A stretch of 64,000 bases of DNA from Neobacillus cucumis (GTDB taxonomy: Bacteria > Bacillota > Bacilli > Bacillales_B > DSM-18226), in contig NZ_JAMBOH010000006.1 of NCBI RefSeq assembly GCF_023715505.1, forward strand, positions 214,733 to 278,732, given 5' to 3'. Shown in pieces: positions 8,776 through 18,114 of this stretch. The translations under genes and the position numbers were made by a program. The notes beneath the pieces are model-generated. The model saw nothing but the letters and a program-made list of their open reading frames with translations. It searched no databases and was not told where the DNA came from. Position 1 is the first letter of the stretch, and the number at the start of each line of letters is the position of its first letter.

Positions 8776-10272
8776 TTATCGAATACCCTTCATTAATACC
8801 TGAATTTTTGGTGCAAGCATTAATAGAATAAAACCAAGGACGATGGAAGCACCGCCAATTACACCAAAATAGGTCATTTCTGTTGCAGGTGTATAGAATT
8901 TAACTACTTGTGCATTTAATGCCTGAGCAGCTGCACTTGATAAGAACCATAAACTCATGGTTTGCGCTGAGAAAGCTGCCGGAGCTAATTTTGTAGTTGC
9001 TGATAGACCTACAGGTGATAAACATAACTCCCCTAGTACAACAATTAAATAACTAAGAACTAGCCATAATGGATTTACTAAAGAATCTGTTCCTCCGAAA
9101 TAGGCTGGAACAAGAATAACCATAAATGATAAACCTGCAAATAATAAGCCTAATGAGAATTTTTGCGGAATGGAAGGCTCACGCTTGCCTAATTTTACCC
9201 ATATTGCAGCAAATACAGGAGCTAAAACAATAATAAATAATGGGTTTAATGATTGGAACCAAGCGGGAGAAATCTGTATACCAGCAAAATCTAATTGTGT
9301 CCGCTTATCCGCATAATTGGCAAGGATGGTCGAACCCTGCTCTTGAATCGCCCAGAACATAACGGACGCAATAAACAATGGAATATACGCGACAACACGT
9401 GATTTCTCAACTGATGTAGTTTTAGGGCTTGTGTACATGCGAATAAAGTAAATAGCCGGAATGAGAATTCCAAGAATACTTACAATGTTAATAAACCCTT
9501 CAAATGTTAATAACCCATTTGGAATTGTAATAAAACCAATAATAGCAATAACAATTATCGCAACTGCAAAATAAGTATATACTTTTTTCTTCTCAGAAGA
9601 TGTAAGCGGATTTGATACGGTGGTTCCTGCAAGACCAAGATTTTTCTTTTTTGTTATTAAGAAGACAACTAATCCTAAGAACATACCCACTGCAGCAATA
9701 CCGAAACCTAAGTGGAAGCTGGTATTCATGATCGTTTTGGAGCCAACGATTAATGGTGATAAGAAGGCACCTGCGTTAATCCCCATATAAAAAATACTAA
9801 ATCCAGCATCACGGCGATTATCATTTTCAGCATACATTTCCCCAACAACGGTTGAAACGTTTGGTTTTAATAACCCTGTCCCCAAGACAATCAATACCAT
9901 GGAAACAAAGAAAAAGGCGATACTTCCAGGGATTGCGAGGGCAATATGACCAAGCATTATGAGGATGCCCCCAATGAACACTGCTCTTGACGTACCGAAG
10001 ATTCGGTCAGCGAACCAGCCGCCAATAATCCCTGACATATACACGAGGGAACCGTATATCGACATAATCGATAAGGCCAAGGTTTGGTCCATACCTAAAC
10101 CGCCCTTGGTTACACTATAATACATATAGTAAACGAGAATAGCTCTCATTCCGTAATAAGAGAATCTTTCCCAGAATTCGGTGAAGAAAAGGGTGAATAG
10201 ACCTTTAGGATGTCCGAAGAATCCTTTCTGAGGTACACTATCCACAATTTTCTGCCTATTTAGATTTGACAT
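8776..10272 (-). CDS. Peptide MFS transporter (POT/PTR2 family, DtpT-like)
   Basis: Proton-coupled di/tripeptide symporter of 498 residues with about 14 hydrophobic segments. The POT signature FFTEFWERFSYYGMRAIL lies near residues 30-47 and contains the conserved ExxERFxYY residues used in proton coupling. A second family stretch, GTGLLKPNVSTVVGEMY, follows. A strong AGGAGG-type ribosome binding site precedes the ATG and a good promoter lies just upstream. It is divergent from the MerR regulator. A peptide ABC importer further right suggests that this organism relies on peptides. B. subtilis YclF is the closest named relative I can suggest. Confidence 0.94.
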   Translation of the reverse strand: MSNLNRQKIVDSVPQKGFFGHPKGLFTLFFTEFWERFSYYGMRAILVYYMYYSVTKGGLGMDQTLALSIMSIYGSLVYMSGIIGGWFADRIFGTSRAVFIGGILIMLGHIALAIPGSIAFFFVSMVLIVLGTGLLKPNVSTVVGEMYAENDNRRDAGFSIFYMGINAGAFLSPLIVGSKTIMNTSFHLGFGIAAVGMFLGLVVFLITKKKNLGLAGTTVSNPLTSSEKKKVYTYFAVAIIVIAIIGFITIPNGLLTFEGFINIVSILGILIPAIYFIRMYTSPKTTSVEKSRVVAYIPLFIASVMFWAIQEQGSTILANYADKRTQLDFAGIQISPAWFQSLNPLFIIVLAPVFAAIWVKLGKREPSIPQKFSLGLLFAGLSFMVILVPAYFGGTDSLVNPLWLVLSYLIVVLGELCLSPVGLSATTKLAPAAFSAQTMSLWFLSSAAAQALNAQVVKFYTPATEMTYFGVIGGASIVLGFILLMLAPKIQVLMKGIR

Positions 10273-10297
10273 TATACAACCTCCTCTTTATTATTCT

Positions 10298-10327
10298 ATA
10301 ATACTTTTCACATATTTGAATTGTCAA
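10298..10327 (-). promoter_or_regulatory. Sigma-A promoter of the peptide symporter
   Basis: On the minus strand TTGACA, an 18-nt spacer and TATTAT end about 26 nt before the ATG. The rest of the 350-nt divergent interval to the MerR gene is AT-rich with no further gene; it contains a CCTTG...CCAAGG dyad around 10369-10400 of unknown meaning. Confidence 0.7.
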
Positions 10328-10569
10328 AAACTTTTTTTGGCAATAAAGTGAAGCTCAACTAAAAACCTTGATAATTCAATATATTTATAAATACCAAGGA
10401 AAAAAGAAAGTTTTTTTGAAATAATTAATTATTTCTGACTAGAAAAATTTTTCACTCTACTACATTAAAAGAAGCTCTTAAATTAGTTAGGATTATTAAA
10501 ACTAAATGGAATTACAGAACTTCCAATTGCAAATCAAAAGGTATTGATTAAATTTGGGCATTCCGTTGA

Positions 10570-10600
10570 TTGACTTTGACGCAGCGTAAAGGTGTATTGT
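10570..10600 (+). promoter_or_regulatory. MerR-type promoter/operator with 19-nt spacer
   Basis: TTGACT and TATTGT are separated by exactly 19 nt, the elongated spacer recognised by MerR-family activators. The spacer carries an imperfect dyad centred on GACGC-A-GCGTA. It precedes the regulator's own ribosome binding site by only a few bases, indicating autoregulation. Confidence 0.75.
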
Positions 10601-10623
10601 TTAAACAAGAGGAGGTGAACGAA

Positions 10624-11388
10624 ATGGAGTATACAGTACAAAAGTTGGCGAGTTTAGCGGGGATAAGTACTAGGACACTAAGATATTATGATGAAATCGG
10701 GATCCTTAAGCCGGCAAGAATCAATTCGTCAGGTTATCGAATCTATAGCAAGAAGGAAGTCGATCGGCTGCAGCAAATTCTATTTTACAGGGAATTAGAT
10801 GTCAGCTTAGAGAGAATCAAAGAAATTGTCACTGATCCGTCCTTTGATGGTGCGGCCGCACTTAGAGAACATCGTGAAAAACTCCTTGAGAAAAAGAAAC
10901 AATTAGACTTATTAATTGCTAATGTCGATAAAACCATTGCGTTAACAGAAGGGAGAATGAAGATGGCCGATAAAGAAAAGTTTGATGGCTTTAAGAAAAA
11001 GATGATTGAGGAAAACGAGAAAAAGTATGGGAAAGAAATTCGCCAAAAATATGGGAACGATAGAGTAGACCAATCAAATGAAAAGGTAATGAATATGACA
11101 GAGGAGCAGCATGATGAGGTCACTGAATTAGCTAAGAATATCACTATGACCTTAGCTGAGGCGTTTAAAACAGGCGATCCAGGTGGGGAACTAGCCCAAA
11201 AGGCTGCCGAACTGCACAAACAATGGTTATGCTATTATTGGACTGAATATAGCAAAGAGGCCCATGCCGGTCTTGCTCAAATGTATGTAGATGATGAGAG
11301 ATTCACTGCCTACTATGATAAAGAGCAGCCAGGGACAGCTGAATTTTTAAGAGATGCCATTTATATTTACACGGGTAAAAAATTATAA
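10624..11388 (+). CDS. MerR-family regulator with TipAS drug-binding domain (Mta-like)
   Basis: Transcription activator of 254 residues. The N-terminal winged helix-turn-helix (residues 1-70) shows VQKLASLAGISTRTLRYYDE and GYRIYSKKEVDRLQQI. A long coiled coil follows (residues 75-115), and from about 135 to the end there is a TipAS domain, which in TipAL and Mta binds peptide antibiotics or drugs. AGGAGGTGAA fixes the ATG at 10624. The only promoter-like target seen is its own. No efflux gene is beside it, although Mta-like proteins typically activate multidrug transporters elsewhere. Confidence 0.92.
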   Translation: MEYTVQKLASLAGISTRTLRYYDEIGILKPARINSSGYRIYSKKEVDRLQQILFYRELDVSLERIKEIVTDPSFDGAAALREHREKLLEKKKQLDLLIANVDKTIALTEGRMKMADKEKFDGFKKKMIEENEKKYGKEIRQKYGNDRVDQSNEKVMNMTEEQHDEVTELAKNITMTLAEAFKTGDPGGELAQKAAELHKQWLCYYWTEYSKEAHAGLAQMYVDDERFTAYYDKEQPGTAEFLRDAIYIYTGKKL

Positions 11389-11427
11389 TATTAATATAAA
11401 AATAAGCCAAAAATCAGAAAATAAGAG

Positions 11428-11483
11428 GCCTTATACTAGTCTGCAATAACGCTTTAATGCAGTGTGGTGTAAGGCTTTTTTTT
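11428..11483 (+). terminator. Intrinsic terminator after the MerR gene
   Basis: GCCTTATAC...CTGCA pairs with TGCAG...GTGTAAGGC with wobbles and two mismatches, followed by eight T. Confidence 0.85.
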
Positions 11484-11616
11484 ATAATTTTTTATTTTAT
11501 TGACAAATTTTGATAAAAATAGGCAGGTGATATATGTCATAATAGTTTTAAAATTTGTTATATTATAATATTTCAAACGTAATTTAAAAACCATAGATTA
11601 AGAGGTAGGTGTAATT

Positions 11617-12624
11617 GTGGGTCATATTTTACAGATAAAGAACTTAAAAATATCGTTTCAGTCTGGGAAAACACTCTTACCTGCTGTTGATGGCATCAGT
11701 TTTAATCTGAGAGAGGGGGAAATTCTTGGAATCGTAGGGGAATCAGGGAGTGGCAAAAGTGTAACTTCGTTAGCCACAATGGGGTTAATTCCATCACCGC
11801 CCGGTAAAATTGAGGACGGTCAAATTATTTTTGAAGGAAGAGATTTAATAAACCTCTCCGAAAAAGAGTGGCGTAAAGTTCGTGGGAATCAAATTTCAAT
11901 GATCTTCCAAGAACCTATGACTTCACTAAATCCTTTGTTCACCATTGGAAATCAGGTGATGGAAGCCATCAAACTACATACTAATCTCTCAAAGAGAGAA
12001 GCACTAGTTCGAGGCATTGAATTATTAAGACTAGTAGGAATCCCAAGGGCTGAGGGAATTTTGAGAGAGTATCCCCACCAATTATCGGGTGGGATGAGAC
12101 AACGGATCATGATCGCTATGGCAATGGCGTGCAATCCTAAGGTGCTGATTGCGGATGAACCTACAACTGCACTTGACGTAACCATACAAGCTCAGATTCT
12201 TGCATTAATGAAGGATTTAAATAAAAAAACCAATACATCCATTATCCTCATTACACATGATTTAGGTGTGGTAGCGGAAATTTGTGAGCGGGTAATCGTG
12301 ATGTACTCTGGACAAATTGTAGAACAAGGTGATGTCAGAACCATACTTAAAAATCCTCAGCATCCTTATACTAGAGGGCTATTAAAATCCGTCCCTGAAT
12401 TAAGAGGGAAAAAGGAGCGTCTCTATAGCATACCTGGAACCGTCCCTGCGCCGGGAACTATTCAAAATGGCTGCCGGTTTGCGCCACGGTGCGCGGAGGC
12501 ATTTGGTAAGTGCCATGAAGAAGAACCTCAATTATTGAACTTGGAAAAAGAGGAACATGAAGTTCGCTGTTTCCTACATATATTGAAGGAGGGGAGTGAC
12601 AAGCATGTCAGAGTTACTTCTTGA
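11617..12624 (+). CDS. dppD: Dipeptide ABC transporter ATP-binding protein (DppD type)
   Basis: First of two ATPases of a peptide importer; 335 residues. It has Walker A GESGSGKS, a Q-loop in MIFQEPMTSLNP, signature LSGGMRQR and Walker B LIADEPTTALD. The C-terminal oligopeptide-transporter extension has cysteines in CRFAPRCAEAFGKC, which in relatives can bind an Fe-S cluster. The start is a GTG behind AGAGGTAGGTG. It overlaps the next ATPase gene by 20 nt. Gene order D-F-A-B-C equals that of the B. subtilis app operon, but the binding protein looks like dipeptide-type DppA. Confidence 0.92.
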   Translation: MGHILQIKNLKISFQSGKTLLPAVDGISFNLREGEILGIVGESGSGKSVTSLATMGLIPSPPGKIEDGQIIFEGRDLINLSEKEWRKVRGNQISMIFQEPMTSLNPLFTIGNQVMEAIKLHTNLSKREALVRGIELLRLVGIPRAEGILREYPHQLSGGMRQRIMIAMAMACNPKVLIADEPTTALDVTIQAQILALMKDLNKKTNTSIILITHDLGVVAEICERVIVMYSGQIVEQGDVRTILKNPQHPYTRGLLKSVPELRGKKERLYSIPGTVPAPGTIQNGCRFAPRCAEAFGKCHEEEPQLLNLEKEEHEVRCFLHILKEGSDKHVRVTS

Positions 12625-13573
12625 GGTAAATGGGTTGAAAAAGTACTTTCCAATTACTGGGGGACTTTTTGGAAGGAAGCAAGGTGAAGTGAAAGCCGTT
12701 GACGATGTTTCTTTTTATGTTAAGAAGGGAGAGACTTTGGGCATTGTTGGGGAAAGCGGCTGTGGGAAATCGACTACTGGCCGTCTGTTAATGCGTTTAC
12801 TTGAAGCAAGTGAAGGAAAGATTGTGTTTGAAGATAAAGAGATTACTAGTATGTCAAAAAATGAATTAAGAAAAACCCGCCGTGATATCCAGATGGTATT
12901 TCAAGATCCCTATGCATCCTTAAACCCGAGACATTCGATTGAACAAATTCTTGAAGAGCCGCTCATTGTTCATGGGATTGGCACTAAAGAAGAGCGAAAA
13001 AAACAAGTGCGAGAAATGCTCGAGGTGGTCGGCTTAAGCAGCTACCATGCCAAACGATATCCGCACCAATTCTCGGGCGGTCAGCGTCAACGGATTGGGA
13101 TTGCTAAAGCATTGATGACGAAACCGAAGCTGATAATAGCAGATGAACCTGTGTCAGCATTGGACGTTTCAATCCAAGCCCAGGTTCTTAACTTAATGAA
13201 GGATATCCAAAATGAATTTCAGCTTACCTACATATTTATCGCACATGATTTAGGTGTGGTACGACATATTAGTGATCGTGTAGGCGTGATGTATTTAGGA
13301 AGATTAATAGAGTTAGCCGATAGCGAGCAGCTATATCAAAATCCCTCCCATCCTTACACAAAGGCACTACTCTCGGCGGTGCCGATTCCAGACCCTGATC
13401 TAAAGAAGGAAACTATTTTAATTGACGGTGAGATTCCAAGCCCTGCAAACCCTCCATCAGGATGTGCCTTCCATACCCGGTGTTCACAGGTGATGGATAT
13501 TTGTAAAACAACTAGACCTAAAGAACATGATTGGAACGGTCATTTTGTTGCATGTCATTTATATAACGAGTGA
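12605..13573 (+). CDS. dppF: Dipeptide ABC transporter ATP-binding protein (DppF type)
   Basis: Second ATPase; 322 residues from the ATG at 12605, which follows GGAGGGG within the end of dppD. Motifs are Walker A GESGCGKST, Q-loop MVFQDPYASLNPR, signature FSGGQRQR and Walker B IIADEPVSALD, with the C-terminal cysteine cluster CAFHTRCSQVMDIC. The LKKYFP and GLFGRK N-terminal stretch is typical of OppF/DppF. It pairs with DppD to form the heterodimeric motor under the DppB/DppC membrane pair. Confidence 0.93.
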   Translation: MSELLLEVNGLKKYFPITGGLFGRKQGEVKAVDDVSFYVKKGETLGIVGESGCGKSTTGRLLMRLLEASEGKIVFEDKEITSMSKNELRKTRRDIQMVFQDPYASLNPRHSIEQILEEPLIVHGIGTKEERKKQVREMLEVVGLSSYHAKRYPHQFSGGQRQRIGIAKALMTKPKLIIADEPVSALDVSIQAQVLNLMKDIQNEFQLTYIFIAHDLGVVRHISDRVGVMYLGRLIELADSEQLYQNPSHPYTKALLSAVPIPDPDLKKETILIDGEIPSPANPPSGCAFHTRCSQVMDICKTTRPKEHDWNGHFVACHLYNE

Positions 13574-13624
13574 TTTGCTGCATTTATGATAAAAAATAAA
13601 ATGTACAGGGGGTAACAAACTCTT

Positions 13625-15241
13625 ATGAAGAAAAAACCTTTTATACTGTTGTTGATTTCTCTACTAGCTATCAGCATGTTTTTGGCTGGCTGCAACAGTA
13701 AAACAAATGAAGCAACAGGAGGCAAGAAAGATCCTGTTTCTGGAAGTGCCGCGAAAAAAGACACACTAGTCTATGGCCGTGGAGGAGATTCTACATCACT
13801 AGACCCCATCACCTCAACGGAAGGTGAAACGTTTAAAGTAACGGAAAACATTTTTGAAACCTTAATCCAATATGGCGACCAGGATACCACCATCAATCCT
13901 GGACTTGCTGAATCATGGAAAGTTACTCCTGATGGGTTAACTTATACCTTTAAACTTCGGCAAGGAGTTAAATTTCATGATGGGACCGATTTTAATGCAG
14001 AGGCAGTAGTTTTTAACTTTGACCGCTGGATGAATGGAAATGCAGACAGCTTTCCTTACTATACGATGTTTGGAGGCTATAAAGGGGAAAAAGGACATGT
14101 AATTAAAGAAGTTAAAGCGGTTGATGACCATACTGTACAATTTGTATTAACAAGACCTCAAGCACCATTTTTAAAGAACCTAGCTATGTCTCCGTTTGGA
14201 ATTGCCAGCCCTGAGGCAGTTAAAAAATACGGTGATAAATTTAGACAGCATCCTGTTGGTACAGGACCATTCAAATTCGTGGAGTGGAAAGAAAACGATA
14301 CAATTACGCTTGAGAAAAACCCAGACTACTGGCAAAAAGGCTACCCTAAGTTAAACAAAGTGATTTTCCGTGTCATTCCTGAAAATACAGCACGGCTTAA
14401 TGCTCTTGCCAATGGAGAAATTGATGTAATGGATGGCCTAAACAACTCAGACGAGGCCACTGTTAAAGCAAATGCTAATCTTCAAGTGATTGAAAGACCG
14501 TCAATGAACGTGGGTTATATTGGTTTAACGACCACTCGTAAACCATTCGATAACAAGCTCGTTCGTCAAGCCATCAATTATGCCATTGATAAAAAATCAA
14601 TCATCGATGCATTTTATGGAGGAAAGGCACTTGAAGCTGTTAATCCAATGCCACCTTCGATTGAGGGCTATAATAAGTCTGTTGAGCCATACCCATATGA
14701 TTTGGAAAAAGCAAAACAATTGTTAAAAGAAGCAGGTTACGAAAAAGGATTTGAAACTGACCTTTGGGCTATGCCTGTAGCTCGTCCATACATGCCGGAA
14801 GCTCAAAAGGTGGCAGAAGTGATTCAAGAAAGCTTAAGTAAAATAGGCGTCAAAGCGAAAATCCAGTCTGTTGACTGGGCAACTTATTTAGATAAAGCAG
14901 CCAAAGGTGAGTTTGATATGTTCATGCTTGGCTGGACGGGCGACAATGGAGATCCTGATAACTTCTTATACACCTTGCTTGATAAAGACAGCATCGGAAG
15001 CAATAACTATTCTTATTATAGCAATGACCAATTGCACAATATCTTAATTAAAGCGCAGACAGAAACGGATCAAGCTAAGCGCAATGCCCTTTACGAGCAG
15101 GCACAGGTAATCATCCATGATGATGCTCCATGGGTTCCGCTTGTACACTCAACACCATTGTTAGCAGCCGGGAAAGACGTAGTTCATTACCTGCCGCATC
15201 CAACAGGTTCAGAAGCACTTACCAAGGTTGAGTTTAAATAA
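13625..15241 (+). CDS. dppA: Dipeptide-binding lipoprotein (DppA type)
   Basis: Peptide-binding receptor of 538 residues, SBP family 5. A signal peptide with lipobox FLAGC lipidates Cys23. Family landmarks are LAESWKVTPDGLTYTFKLR, the VKFHDGTDFNAEAVVFNF stretch and PVGTGPFKF. The later DLWAMPVARPYMP and GWTGDNGDPDNF closely resemble E. coli DppA, so dipeptides are the likely ligand rather than long oligopeptides. It lies between the ATPase and permease genes. Right after its stop codon sits a degenerate copy of the dispersed repeat, then a hairpin, which may uncouple receptor and permease expression. Confidence 0.92.
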   Translation: MKKKPFILLLISLLAISMFLAGCNSKTNEATGGKKDPVSGSAAKKDTLVYGRGGDSTSLDPITSTEGETFKVTENIFETLIQYGDQDTTINPGLAESWKVTPDGLTYTFKLRQGVKFHDGTDFNAEAVVFNFDRWMNGNADSFPYYTMFGGYKGEKGHVIKEVKAVDDHTVQFVLTRPQAPFLKNLAMSPFGIASPEAVKKYGDKFRQHPVGTGPFKFVEWKENDTITLEKNPDYWQKGYPKLNKVIFRVIPENTARLNALANGEIDVMDGLNNSDEATVKANANLQVIERPSMNVGYIGLTTTRKPFDNKLVRQAINYAIDKKSIIDAFYGGKALEAVNPMPPSIEGYNKSVEPYPYDLEKAKQLLKEAGYEKGFETDLWAMPVARPYMPEAQKVAEVIQESLSKIGVKAKIQSVDWATYLDKAAKGEFDMFMLGWTGDNGDPDNFLYTLLDKDSIGSNNYSYYSNDQLHNILIKAQTETDQAKRNALYEQAQVIIHDDAPWVPLVHSTPLLAAGKDVVHYLPHPTGSEALTKVEFK

Positions 15242-15312
15242 TAAGAAAAGAGCGAGCGCCCGTTTAGCGAAGTACACTAGTCACTGGGCCCTGGAGCTGG
15301 ACCATTTTCAAA
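15242..15312 (-). repeat. Dispersed structured repeat, degenerate copy (copy 2)
   Basis: Read on the minus strand it runs GTCCAGCTCCAGGGCCC ... GGGCGCTCGCTCTTTTCTTA, the two conserved ends of the family with changes and a short interior. On the plus strand its TAAGAAAAGAGCG end begins at the base after the dppA stop codon. Confidence 0.65.
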
Positions 15313-15341
15313 GTAATGTAATCATTTCTTATCTTGGAACA

Positions 15342-15366
15342 GAGGGGAGGGACTTTCCCTCCCTTT
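15342..15366 (+). other. Hairpin between dppA and dppB
   Basis: GGGAGGGA and TCCCTCCC pair around a 3-nt loop with no T-run behind. It may be a processing or stability element between receptor and permease. Confidence 0.5.
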
Positions 15367-15403
15367 GGTAACTTAAGGTTCATTCTCAAAAGAGGTGAAA
15401 AAC

Positions 15404-16411
15404 TTGTTTACGTACACAGTCCGTCGTGTGTTTTCTCTAATACCTGTTTTAATTGGAATGACACTAGTCGTTTTTGCTATTATCCATGCCATTCCCGGTA
15501 ATCCAGCACAAGTCATTCTTGGTCAAAGGGCAACTGCAGAATCGATTGCTACTCTAACAAAGGAATTAGGATTAGACCGCCCATGGTACATACAATACGT
15601 AGATTATATTAATGCATTGATTCATGGAGATCTGGGGGTCTCGCTGAGGACAAGAGGTCCTATTAATGAAGAAATTTGGTCTTACCTTGCAGCCACAGCG
15701 GAATTAACGATTGTTGCAATGTTTATAGCCGTTATTATTGGAGTAAATGCAGGAATTGTTAGTGCCTGGTTCTCGAGATCATGGTTTGATTATGTGGCAA
15801 TGGTACTTGCCCTGATTGGGGTATCACTGCCAATATTTTGGCTTGGTTTAATGGAACAATGGGTATTCTCTATACATTTAGGCTGGCTTCCAACCACAGG
15901 TAGAGAGAATGTTAGAGATCCCGTATCAGCCATTACCAATCTATATTTAATAGATACGTTATTACAAGGAAGATTTGACCAATTTATCGTTGTTCTCAAA
16001 CATTTGGTACTGCCTAGCTTGGCACTGGCCACCATTCCCATGGCAATAATTGCAAGAATGACACGTGCCACGATGCTAGAAGTGATGAAATCAGATTATA
16101 TCCGTACTGCAAGAGCAAAGGGGCTAAGTATGTTTTGGGTGGTTTATAAGCATTCTTTAAAAAATGCGATTATTCCAGTACTGACCATTATCGGATTGCA
16201 AACAGGCCTGCTATTGGGGGGAGCCATCCTAACAGAAACAATCTTCGGCTGGCCGGGAATTGGCCGATATTTATATGATGCAATCGGCTATCGTGATTAT
16301 CCAGTGATTCAGTCAGGCATTTTATTAATTGCTGCCATTTTTGTCCTTATTAATTTAATTGTGGATTTATTGTACGTCTTTGTTGATCCAAGAATTAAAT
16401 ATACGAAATAA
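15404..16411 (+). CDS. dppB: Dipeptide ABC transporter permease (DppB type)
   Basis: Membrane subunit with about six helices. MTLVVFAIIHAIPGNPA near the N-terminus and the EAA loop TARAKGLSMFWVVYKHSLKNA are typical of the OppB/DppB family. The frame is open from a GTG at 15395, but that codon is inside the AGAGGTG ribosome binding site, so TTG at 15404 (335 residues, MFTYTVRRVF) is the likely start. A roughly 40-residue periplasmic insertion before VVLKHLVLPSLALA makes it slightly longer than E. coli DppB. dppC follows after 17 nt. Confidence 0.92.
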   Translation: MFTYTVRRVFSLIPVLIGMTLVVFAIIHAIPGNPAQVILGQRATAESIATLTKELGLDRPWYIQYVDYINALIHGDLGVSLRTRGPINEEIWSYLAATAELTIVAMFIAVIIGVNAGIVSAWFSRSWFDYVAMVLALIGVSLPIFWLGLMEQWVFSIHLGWLPTTGRENVRDPVSAITNLYLIDTLLQGRFDQFIVVLKHLVLPSLALATIPMAIIARMTRATMLEVMKSDYIRTARAKGLSMFWVVYKHSLKNAIIPVLTIIGLQTGLLLGGAILTETIFGWPGIGRYLYDAIGYRDYPVIQSGILLIAAIFVLINLIVDLLYVFVDPRIKYTK

Positions 16412-16428
16412 AGGAGGGAGATTGTTAA

Positions 16429-17328
16429 GTGGCGGAACTTGTAAAAAAAACAGCTAATATCGAGACTGTATTTGTTGAAGAAAAGCTGACACCTCCTTGG
16501 AAGGAAGCCTGGATATCATTTTATAAAAACCGTTTAGCCCTGGCGGGACTGGGGATTGTAGTTTTTTTTATCATGATTGCCATTTTAGCACCAATCATTG
16601 CACCCTATAGTTTTAAGGAGCAAGTGCTAACAGATCGAATGCTCCCTCCCTCAAGTGATCATTGGTTCGGCACAGATGATTTTGGCCGTGACATTTTCTC
16701 CCGAATTGTTTACGGGGCAAGAATATCCTTATGGGTGGGATTTTTTTCAGTCCTAGGATCTGTCGTATTTGGGACCATTTTAGGAATTGTCGCGGGATAT
16801 TATGGCCGCTGGATTGATTCGCTTATCTCGCGTATTTTTGATATCATGCTCGCCTTCCCTAGTATTCTATTAGCTATAGCGGTTGTCGCAATCCTTGGAC
16901 CATCTTTACAAAACGCATTAATTGCCATTGCTGTTATTAATATTCCGAACTTTGGCCGGCTTGTCCGATCTAAGGTGTTAAGTGTTAAGCAAGAAGAATA
17001 CATTATGGCAGCCCGAGCAGTGGGGATGAAGGACACACGAATTCTCTTTCGTCATATTCTCCCTAACAGTATTTCACCAGTCATTGTCCAAGCAACTTTA
17101 GCGATTGCCACATCTATAATCGAAGCGGCAGCCCTGGGTTTTCTCGGAATGGGGGCACAGGCGCCGACACCAGAGTGGGGAAAGATGCTGGCAGATTCAA
17201 AAAATTATATTACCCAGGCTCCATGGACATTGTTTTTTCCGGGAATCGCTATTATGCTGACAGTGCTGGGATTTAATCTAATGGGTGATGGACTAAGGGA
17301 TGTCCTTGACCCGAAGATGAAGAACTAA
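16429..17328 (+). CDS. dppC: Dipeptide ABC transporter permease (DppC type)
   Basis: Second membrane subunit; 299 residues with about six helices. It contains the N-terminal oligopeptide-transport TM1 region (FYKNRLALAGLGIVVFF), HWFGTDDFGRDIFSRIVYG, and the EAA loop AARAVGMKDTRILFRHILPN. Translation begins at a GTG 10 nt after AAGGAGGG. It is the last gene of the five-gene importer; a terminator follows 12 nt after the stop. Confidence 0.94.
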   Translation: MAELVKKTANIETVFVEEKLTPPWKEAWISFYKNRLALAGLGIVVFFIMIAILAPIIAPYSFKEQVLTDRMLPPSSDHWFGTDDFGRDIFSRIVYGARISLWVGFFSVLGSVVFGTILGIVAGYYGRWIDSLISRIFDIMLAFPSILLAIAVVAILGPSLQNALIAIAVINIPNFGRLVRSKVLSVKQEEYIMAARAVGMKDTRILFRHILPNSISPVIVQATLAIATSIIEAAALGFLGMGAQAPTPEWGKMLADSKNYITQAPWTLFFPGIAIMLTVLGFNLMGDGLRDVLDPKMKN

Positions 17329-17340
17329 GGTTTTGAATTG

Positions 17341-17366
17341 AGACTCCAGCTGGGGTCTTTTTTTTT
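17341..17366 (+). terminator. Intrinsic terminator of dpp operon
   Basis: AGACTCC and GGGGTCT pair (one wobble) around AGCT, followed by a run of T. Confidence 0.88.
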
Positions 17367-17508
17367 AATTCTTTTAAGGTTTAATATGCTCAAATACTCA
17401 CATAAACATTGTTTTTCAATAGAGGGAACTATTATAATTATGACAAGATAATGCCTTATTTCAGATAAGATGTTTATACAATCCATATCCTTGAGGGGGA
17501 ATAATAAA

Positions 17509-18063
17509 TTGGTTTATCGGGGAGTTTCTTTAAAAGAAATGAGTATAGTTTTTATAGGGTTTATGGGGGTAGGAAAAACTACTATCGGTAAAGCTGTAGC
17601 GAAAAAACTGTATCGAGATTTTATCGATATTGATGCCGAGATAGAAAAAGAATACGGCATGCCAACGTCCCAAATCTTTAATAAGATTGGAGAAAAAGCA
17701 TTTCGTGAAAAAGAAAAAAGTGTAATTACAGATTTATGCAAAAGGAAAATGAAGGTTATTTCTCTTGGTGGCGGGGCATTTTTACAAGAAGAGATCAAAC
17801 AGATTTGTTTAGATAATTGCCTGGTCATTTTTCTAGATTTATCCTGGGAAAATTGGAAGGAGCGAATAAGCCTTATTATCGACAGCCGGCCTGTTTTAAA
17901 AGGAAAGTCCTTAAAAGAAATTGAAGAACTGTTCTATAAGCGTCAGGAGATCTACGCTGATCACCATTCTGTAGTATCAACTGATAATCAAGATGTAGAA
18001 GAAATAGCTGATTATATTGTAGAATCATTAAAATTAGCTTGGGAATTACATGGTGAAAAGTAA
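17509..18063 (+). CDS. aroK: Shikimate kinase
   Basis: ATP-dependent phosphorylation of shikimate in chorismate synthesis. The P-loop GFMGVGKTT, the shikimate-binding IDIDAEIE, FREKEK with the conserved Arg, LGGGAFL, and the lid arginine in DSRPVLKG are all present. GAGGGGGA lies 8 nt before a TTG at 17509 (184 residues), a better start than the ATG at 17470, which has no ribosome binding site; ATG 17539 is also possible. It is paired with the type I dehydroquinase gene, with terminators on both sides, so the two form their own unit apart from other aro genes. Confidence 0.92.
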   Translation: MVYRGVSLKEMSIVFIGFMGVGKTTIGKAVAKKLYRDFIDIDAEIEKEYGMPTSQIFNKIGEKAFREKEKSVITDLCKRKMKVISLGGGAFLQEEIKQICLDNCLVIFLDLSWENWKERISLIIDSRPVLKGKSLKEIEELFYKRQEIYADHHSVVSTDNQDVEEIADYIVESLKLAWELHGEK

Positions 18064-18114
18064 GCGTAATACCTCATGAACTTTTGTATAAAAAATAGTA
18101 AAGGACTGGGGAAA

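Noticed and set aside
11506..11520. CodY-box-like AATTTTGATAAAAAT ahead of the dpp operon, and a similar one at 18998-19012
   Set aside because: Three mismatches each in very AT-rich DNA; such matches are expected by chance. CodY control of peptide import is plausible but not shown.
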